Positions 5,574 to 9,972 of a DNA stretch of 9,972 bases are shown here, piece by piece (within the stretch, counting starts at the first letter, position 1; the number at the start of each line of letters is the position of its first letter). Location of the stretch: positions 1 to 9,972 of the forward strand of contig JBAYVY010000110.1 in assembly GCA_041674345.1 (NCBI GenBank), given 5' to 3'. The stretch is from JBAYVY01 sp041674345 (GTDB lineage: Bacteria; Planctomycetota; Phycisphaerae; Phycisphaerales; Zrk34). Position numbers and translations under genes: made by a program. A model generated the notes under the pieces. The model made no database searches. It was not told the origin of the DNA and saw only the letters and a program-made list of their open reading frames with translations.

Positions 5574-6653
5574 GTGTTGACGACGATGCGTCAGGACAGG
5601 GCGGGCGGGTTGACGGTGGGCGTGGAGCCGCCGGGTGTACCGTGGGTGGCGATCACGGCCAATCCGTATTCGGGAGCGGGGAAGAATCGTGAGATTGTGG
5701 GGCGTTTGCAGCGGGCGCTGGAGGGGCATGGGTTGGCGGTGCGCGTGTTGTGGGATTGGGTGGAGCGTAAGACGGTGCTGTCGGACGGGCGGTGGATGGA
5801 GCGGTGCAAGTGCGTGGTGGTGGCGGGGGGAGACGGGACGGTGGCGGATGTGTTGAACGAAGTGGCGGAGATTCCGGGGGTGTCGCTGGCGGTGATGCCG
5901 ATCGGGAATGAAAACTTGTTCGCGCGGCAGTTCGGGTATCGTGACGCGGAGCAGGTGGCGGCGGCGGTGGCGAGGGGACAGACGATGGGCATTGATGTGG
6001 GGGAAGTGCGGGATGCGGGGTGCGGGGTGCGGGATGCGGGTGAGGACGCAAGCCGCATGACGCAAACCGCACAGCGCACGGCGCGGTTGTTCACCTTGAT
6101 GGTGAGCGCGGGGTTTGACGCGGAGGTGGTGCATCGCGTTCAGCAGTGGCGGGACCGGGGCGGGGCGTTGCGTCGGGCGAGGCGGTGGAGTTATTTTCGG
6201 CCGACGTTGAAGGCGATGCTGGGGTATCGGTATCCGACGGTGGAGTTGGTGGCGGACGGATATGTGGTGCGGGGGTGTCACGCGATGGTGTTCAATTTGC
6301 CGCAGTATGCGTGCGGGTTGCGGTTCACGCCTCAGTGCGTGGCGAATGACGGGTTGCTGCACTGGGTGGTGTTCCCGAAGCGCGGGGCGCTGGCGCTGGG
6401 GCGGTATCTGGCGTTGGCGGCGATGGGGAGCAGGCATTTGGGGAGTACGGGGGTGCAGTGGGGCGCGGCACGGGAGGTGGAGTTGCGGGGGATTGCGGGG
6501 GCGTGGACAAAAGAACCCGGGGCGGCGCTCGAAGACTCGCTTTGCCCCGGCTTGGGGGGAAGGGTGCCGGTGCAGGTGGACGGGGATCCGGCGGGGTTCA
6601 CGCCGGTGCGGTTGAAGGTGCGGAGTCACGCGGCCCGGATCGTGGTGACATGA
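5574..6653 (+). CDS. Diacylglycerol/lipid kinase family protein
   Basis: This is a 359-residue cytosolic or membrane-peripheral protein of the diacylglycerol-kinase catalytic (YegS/DgkB/sphingosine kinase) fold, which phosphorylates lipid hydroxyls with ATP. Motifs in order are NPYSGAGK (30-37), the nucleotide loop VVVAGGDGTV (81-90), PIGNENLFAR (109-118), VSAGFDAEVV (177-186) and QVDGDP (334-339). The usual GTxND loop reads GNENL, so the aspartate is replaced by leucine. ENL-type loops occur in some homologues as I recall, so it may still be active. Two stretches look inserted: about residues 146-170, coded by heptamer-repeat DNA, and 313-327, coded by a palindromic block. GTG 5574 is chosen because GGAG (5565-5568) lies 5 nt upstream. 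The next gene begins 12 bp after the stop. The lipid substrate is unknown. Confidence 0.88.
   Translation: MLTTMRQDRAGGLTVGVEPPGVPWVAITANPYSGAGKNREIVGRLQRALEGHGLAVRVLWDWVERKTVLSDGRWMERCKCVVVAGGDGTVADVLNEVAEIPGVSLAVMPIGNENLFARQFGYRDAEQVAAAVARGQTMGIDVGEVRDAGCGVRDAGEDASRMTQTAQRTARLFTLMVSAGFDAEVVHRVQQWRDRGGALRRARRWSYFRPTLKAMLGYRYPTVELVADGYVVRGCHAMVFNLPQYACGLRFTPQCVANDGLLHWVVFPKRGALALGRYLALAAMGSRHLGSTGVQWGAAREVELRGIAGAWTKEPGAALEDSLCPGLGGRVPVQVDGDPAGFTPVRLKVRSHAARIVVT
6006..6040 (+). repeat. Five heptamers RTGCGGG inside the kinase gene
   Basis: Five consecutive units of (A/G)TGCGGG run from 6006 to 6040 in the coding sequence. They encode part of an extra loop (VRDAGCGVRDAG) between the IDVGEV strand and the LFTLMVSAGFDA strand of the lipid-kinase fold. 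Array length is 35 bp, not a multiple of three, so slippage of single units would shift the frame. Confidence 0.9.
6511..6553. repeat. Palindromic block inside the kinase gene
   Basis: CCGGGGC (6517-6523) pairs with GCCCCGG (6544-6550) around a 20-nt loop. An outer AAG (6511-6513) and CTT (6551-6553) add three pairs after a 3-nt bulge. The block encodes about residues 313-327, between the family strand ELRGIAGAW and the PVQVDGDP motif, where no such loop is needed. It resembles protein-coding palindromic elements known from other bacteria, but no family is identified. Confidence 0.5.
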
Positions 6654-6665
6654 TGGAGGTATGCG

Positions 6666-7727
6666 ATGCGACGGATCCATGCGATGGTGCTGGTGCTGGT
6701 GATGATGTGCGGTGTCGCGGCGCGGGGGCAGTCGCAACCGGAGGCGGAGGCGGGGTTGATTCCGGGGGCAATTCCGGGGGCGGGGGTGGAGTTGATTGCG
6801 AAGTGTGAACGGTATTACCAGTCGATGGCGCGGTACACGCCGGCGGTGTCGGAGGATTTGCGATTTGGGGAAGGCGCGAAGGAGGGATGGAAGTTGCCGG
6901 AGGGAAGCCGGGGGAGGGCGACATTGCGGCGGGCCGAGGGGCAGTCGGTGCTGGCGTTTCGGGGATTGAGCGGGAGCAATGCGTTATTGACGGTGGGTTC
7001 GCCGGTGAAGGGGGCGTTCGCGGTGGAGGTGCGGGCGAAAACGATGTCGGGGCGACCGTGCGACATCAGCATTTTTTGCGACGGCGTGGAACAGGGATTG
7101 GGGTTTCAGTTCGGCGGGTACATGAACACGCGGAACCTGTTGTGGACGGACGCGAAAGCGGAGGGACAGAACAAGGCGTATCACGCGGTGGATTTGCCGC
7201 ATGAACGGTTGATCGTGCCGGGACGGTGGCACACGGTGCGGTTGGTGGTGGAACACGACCGCGAGAGCGGCTGGGTGGACGGGAAGATGATCGGCGAGAC
7301 GGCGTTGTCGGCGGAGCATGACGCGGAACGGGAAATGTCGCTGCATGTTTACGCCTACAACAACGAGATACTGATTGACCGGGTGACGGTGTATCGGCTG
7401 ACCGAAGGCGGGGGCAAGACGGCGGAGCAGGCATGGACGGAAGCGTTCGGCGCGATGAGCCGGGACGAGGTGACGACGAAGTTGAGGAAGCTGGGCGCAT
7501 TGCTGGATGATGAGGATTGGGCGACGCGGCAGGCGGCGCAGGGATTATTGGAGCGGGCGGGGGAGTTGGCCCGGCCGGTGGCGGAAGAGTTGGAGAAGAA
7601 CGGCACATGGGAACAGCGATGGCGGGCGAAACAGATCATGCGGACGATGGGAGTGCGGGGGGATGAGGTGAGGGAAGAGGCGGGGAACGCGAAGCCGCGA
7701 GCGGCGGCGGGGGAAAAGCGCGATTAA
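6666..7727 (+). CDS. Secreted LamG-like protein with C-terminal HEAT-like repeats
   Basis: This is a 353-residue exported protein. Residues 1-21 form a Sec signal peptide: basic MRRIH, a hydrophobic stretch MVLVLVMMCGV, and a likely cut after AARG. No lipobox is clear, although C15 lies in the hydrophobic region. Residues about 85-246 have the strand-rich look of a concanavalin/LamG or DUF1080-like jelly roll (AFAVEVRAKT, WHTVRLVVEHDRESGWVDGKMIGE, LIDRVTVYRL). Residues about 262-330 read as two helical HEAT-like units (LRKLGALLDDEDWATRQAAQGLL and a second with RWRAKQIM). The tail is charged. It may bind or process glycans or proteins outside the cytoplasm, but no catalytic residues are recognised. 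GGAGG at 6655-6659, 6 nt from ATG 6666, sets the start. It sits between the kinase (12 bp) and a methyltransferase (30 bp), so co-transcription is likely. Confidence 0.8.
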   Translation: MRRIHAMVLVLVMMCGVAARGQSQPEAEAGLIPGAIPGAGVELIAKCERYYQSMARYTPAVSEDLRFGEGAKEGWKLPEGSRGRATLRRAEGQSVLAFRGLSGSNALLTVGSPVKGAFAVEVRAKTMSGRPCDISIFCDGVEQGLGFQFGGYMNTRNLLWTDAKAEGQNKAYHAVDLPHERLIVPGRWHTVRLVVEHDRESGWVDGKMIGETALSAEHDAEREMSLHVYAYNNEILIDRVTVYRLTEGGGKTAEQAWTEAFGAMSRDEVTTKLRKLGALLDDEDWATRQAAQGLLERAGELARPVAEELEKNGTWEQRWRAKQIMRTMGVRGDEVREEAGNAKPRAAAGEKRD

Positions 7728-7757
7728 AAACGCGCGGGTCGGCCGATATCGTGCATT

Positions 7758-8501
7758 ATGGATCAACGATATTGGAACCGGATCGGCGCGGGATATTCGG
7801 GGCAGGTGCTGGATTCGCTGCGCGCCGACCGGCGCGGGGTGGTGATGGGTCGGATCGAACGATACGCGGATGGTCGGGCGGTGGCGGCGGATTTCGGTTG
7901 CGGCGTGGGCCATTATTTGCCGACACTGGCGGAACATTTCGGACGGGTTCATGCGTTCGATTTCGCGGCGACGTTGATCGAACAGGCGAAGCGGCGATGC
8001 GAGGGGCTGGGCAACGTGACGATTCGACGAAGCGATTTGTCGGGTGATGGGATGAAGGTGCGCGGGGTGCGATTCGCGGTGTGCGCGAATGTGTTGATTA
8101 TGCCTTCGCGGCGGAAGCGGGCGGCGATACTGGCGAATGTGGTGGGCGCGATGGCGCGGGGCGGGCGGTTGCTGATGGTGGTGCCGGCGATGGAGTCGGC
8201 GCTGTTCGTGCATCAGCGGTATGTGGAGTGGAATGTGAAGCGCGGGGTGGGGCGGGCGACGGCGCATCGGGCGGGGCTGGCGGCGGATCGGCGGTTGCTG
8301 GAGGGGGTGCTGCCGCTGGACGGGGTGATGACCAAGCATTACCTGGAGGTGGAACTGGCGGCGACGCTGGGCGAGGCGGGATTGGGGGAGTTGGAGTTTG
8401 ACCGTGCGAATTACGGGTGGAAGACGGAGTTTCCGCGTCCGCCGGTGTGGATGAAGGGGCCTTATCCGTGGGATTGGGTGGTGACGGGCGTGAAGAAGTG
8501 A
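7758..8501 (+). CDS. Class I SAM-dependent methyltransferase
   Basis: This is a 247-residue soluble Rossmann-fold methyltransferase. Motif I VAADFGCGVGHYLP (42-55) binds S-adenosylmethionine. HAFDFA (65-70) supplies the acidic ribose contact (D68), RSDLS (91-95) follows, and FAVCANVLIMP (106-116) is the motif IV strand. GGRLLMVVP (135-143) is the following strand. The region after about 150 varies in this superfamily and probably determines the substrate, which cannot be read from sequence. No strong Shine-Dalgarno sequence precedes ATG 7758. The start is chosen by distance from motif I and by the 30-bp gap to the upstream gene. It closes the kinase/secreted-protein run. Small-molecule, lipid or protein methylation are all possible. 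Confidence 0.85.
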   Translation: MDQRYWNRIGAGYSGQVLDSLRADRRGVVMGRIERYADGRAVAADFGCGVGHYLPTLAEHFGRVHAFDFAATLIEQAKRRCEGLGNVTIRRSDLSGDGMKVRGVRFAVCANVLIMPSRRKRAAILANVVGAMARGGRLLMVVPAMESALFVHQRYVEWNVKRGVGRATAHRAGLAADRRLLEGVLPLDGVMTKHYLEVELAATLGEAGLGELEFDRANYGWKTEFPRPPVWMKGPYPWDWVVTGVKK

Positions 8502-8541
8502 AGCGGGGGCCGGGGATGGCCGATGGGGAGAATAGGGATGT

Positions 8542-8570
8542 TCAAGGGATTCGGTCTGATAAGTCGATAA
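8542..8570 (+). promoter_or_regulatory. Candidate sigma-28 (FliA-type) flagellar promoter
   Basis: GTCGATAA at 8563-8570 matches the flagellar sigma-28 -10 consensus GCCGATAA at 7 of 8 bases. A weak -35 TCAAGGGA lies at 8542-8549, giving a 13-nt spacer, close to the usual 11-12. Its position 78 bp before fliD fits known control of filament-cap genes. The -35 match is partial, so this is moderate evidence only. Confidence 0.45.
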
Positions 8571-8580
8571 AAGACGATGA

Positions 8581-8639
8581 CCCCCAACCTCATGCAGCCG
8601 GACCCGTTGAAGCGGGTCACGCCGATGAGGGGGGCGGAG
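8581..8639 (+). promoter_or_regulatory. Structured fliD leader and ribosome binding site
   Basis: GACCCG (8601-8606) pairs with CGGGTC (8613-8618) in a 6-bp hairpin. An outer stem CCTCAT (8588-8593) with ATGAGG (8625-8630) can extend as CCCCC (8581-8585) with GGGG (8631-8634). This stacks directly against the Shine-Dalgarno GGAG (8636-8639), which lies 8 nt from the fliD ATG. The fold could influence fliD translation, which is inference. Confidence 0.4.
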
Positions 8640-8647
8640 TTTGAACC

Positions 8648-9972
8648 ATGACCATCAGTTCAACAGGACTCATCAGCGGGCTGGACACGGCGTCGATCAT
8701 CGACCAGCTCATGGCCATCGAGCAGAGGCCGGTGACGGCGGCCCAGAACCGCAAGGAACTGCTCGGCAGCCGGAAGACCGCGTTTCAGGACATCAACGCC
8801 AAGCTGCTGTCGTTGAAGCTCAGCGCCGATGCGTTCGTGAACACCAGCACGTTCGGTGTGAAGAAGGCAACCAGTTCCAGTCCGTCGGTTTTGAGCGCCA
8901 CGGCCAACACCGCCGCCCCGGTCGGCACGTATCTGTTCAGCGTGTCCCGCCTGGTATCGACGCAGCAACTGGTGACGCGCGGCTTCACCGACCCCGACAC
9001 CACCGCCCTGGGCCTGGACACGACGATGAAGTTCGAATCGGCCGCGGCCCGGCTGGATCGTGAAGTGGAACTGTCCGACCTCAACGGCTTCGCCGGGGTG
9101 CAACGCGGCTCGGTGCGCATCACCGATCGCAGCGGCGAATCGGCGGACGTCGATCTGTCCAAAGCCGTCACGCTCAGCGATGTCATCACCGCCGTCAACA
9201 ACGCCTCCGGCATCAACGTCACCGCTTCGGTCGAAGGCGATCATCTCAAACTCACCGACAACACCGGCTCGGTCGTCAGCAACCTCATCGTCGCCAATCT
9301 CGGCGGCACGCAAACCGCCACGTCGCTCGGCATCGCCGGCAACAGCGCCGGCGGAACCACCCTCACCGGCTCCAACATCAACTCCATCATCGGCGCCACG
9401 CCCCTGTCCGTTCTCAATGACGGTCATGGCGTCCGCCCCGCCGGCACCGGGCAGGACGACATCACCATCACCGACGGCGCCAGCACCTTCAATGTCTCGT
9501 TCTTCGGCGACGCCAAAATCTCCGATGTCATCGCCTCGATCAACAGCGCCACCGGCAACACCTCCGTCACCGCGTCCATCGCAAGCGACGGCGTGTCGCT
9601 GCAATTGAGCGGCGCGGCGGGCGTCACCGTCACCGCCGTCAACGGCTCGAAAGCCGGCGGCGATCTGGGCCTGATCGGTTCCGGCGCGGCGACGTATCAG
9701 GGCGGGCGTGTTCTGGCCGCCCTCAACAGCAAGCTGCTGAAAAACATCAGCAACGCCGCCGTCACCGCGGGGCAGGTGCGGTTTCAAACCGTCGGCGGCG
9801 TCGATCAGACGCTTGATTTGTCGGGCGCATCGAGCTTCAGCGATGTCGTCAGCACGATCAACAACGCCGCCGTCGGCATCACCGCCCAGATCAATAATTC
9901 AGGCAACGGATTGACGCTCACCACCGCCGACGGCACCGACCTCACCGTCAGCGACACCACCGGCAATCTCGC
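8648..9972 (+). CDS. fliD: Flagellar hook-associated protein 2 (filament cap) FliD, 5' part
   Basis: This is the start of FliD, the cap protein at the filament tip that helps flagellin assemble and is exported through the flagellar type III apparatus. There is no cleavable signal peptide. The frame is open for 441 codons with no stop and runs off the window. The N-terminus STGLISGLDTASIIDQLM followed by AAQNRKELLGSRKTAFQDINAKL is the typical FliD N-terminal domain, with a long amphipathic helix. Three repeated modules of flagellin hook-IN type follow, at about residues 155-200, 268-325 and 375-435, each with a G-rich strand, a 'sDVI..INNA' helix and a 'V.A.i...gL.LtD' strand. The C-terminal domain is missing here. 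ATG 8648 has GGAG 8 nt upstream and a sigma-28-like promoter 78 bp upstream. The plus strand turns C-rich at this gene, unlike the G-rich genes before it. Confidence 0.93.
   Translation, partial: MTISSTGLISGLDTASIIDQLMAIEQRPVTAAQNRKELLGSRKTAFQDINAKLLSLKLSADAFVNTSTFGVKKATSSSPSVLSATANTAAPVGTYLFSVSRLVSTQQLVTRGFTDPDTTALGLDTTMKFESAAARLDREVELSDLNGFAGVQRGSVRITDRSGESADVDLSKAVTLSDVITAVNNASGINVTASVEGDHLKLTDNTGSVVSNLIVANLGGTQTATSLGIAGNSAGGTTLTGSNINSIIGATPLSVLNDGHGVRPAGTGQDDITITDGASTFNVSFFGDAKISDVIASINSATGNTSVTASIASDGVSLQLSGAAGVTVTAVNGSKAGGDLGLIGSGAATYQGGRVLAALNSKLLKNISNAAVTAGQVRFQTVGGVDQTLDLSGASSFSDVVSTINNAAVGITAQINNSGNGLTLTTADGTDLTVSDTTGNL

Noticed and set aside
5370..6737. Long minus-strand open frame of 455 residues
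   Set aside because: Its translation is dominated by His, Arg and Pro, with no domain character, and it lies opposite the well-supported lipid kinase gene. It is an artefact of GC-rich codons.
8660..9787. Minus-strand open frame of 375 residues
   Set aside because: It is Gly/Asp/Arg-rich low-complexity sequence opposite fliD, whose N-terminal domain and repeats are clear.

Overview
The window looks like a bacterial chromosome segment of high GC. One 60-base stretch counted by hand in the second gene is 65% GC. Gene content suggests a flagellated, Gram-negative-type bacterium, and my best guess is a planctomycete, perhaps class Phycisphaerae. That guess rests on overall feel: GC-rich codons, a diacylglycerol-kinase-like protein with an ENL motif, a secreted LamG-like/HEAT-like protein and a FliD with several hook-IN repeats. 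No rRNA or other marker gene confirms it.

Layout. (1) 34-921 (+): a homocysteine S-methyltransferase-family enzyme with an intact three-cysteine zinc site. (2) 922-1123: an intergenic region with two facing arrays of the octamer ATTGGGTG, able to fold into a large hairpin that ends on the next start codon. (3) 1124-2215 (+): a uroporphyrinogen-decarboxylase-superfamily protein, probably a methyltransferase-type member and not HemE. (4) 2217-3683: an AT-richer block (about 38-45% GC in three sampled 60-mers) carrying two overlapping-style minus-strand genes, a DUF6978-like protein and a DUF1828/DUF1829-like protein. The block lies between two 94-bp copies of the 3' end of the URO-D gene (92/94 identical). 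(5) 3785-5452 (-): a single-chain DNA methyltransferase with a C-terminal Mrr-like nuclease domain. (6) 5574-8501 (+): a three-gene run of lipid/diacylglycerol kinase family protein, secreted LamG-like plus HEAT-like protein, and class I SAM methyltransferase. (7) 8648 to the window end (+): the first 441 codons of fliD, the flagellar filament cap, with a candidate flagellar sigma-28 promoter and a structured leader.

How the parts relate. The first two genes could act together in methyl transfer, although no corrinoid protein is visible. The low-GC two-gene cassette and the methyltransferase-nuclease fusion sit side by side and look like accessory, possibly defence-related, DNA. The duplicated gene end around the cassette is the strongest sign that it was inserted. 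The kinase-to-methyltransferase run is tightly spaced and probably one operon. fliD is transcribed the same way but has its own leader and a clearly different base composition on the plus strand (C-rich instead of G-rich).

The most interesting item is the cassette flanked by the URO-D gene-end duplication, next to a self-contained methyltransferase-nuclease. Several genes also contain or abut short tandem or palindromic DNA elements, including two apparent insertions inside the kinase coding sequence.
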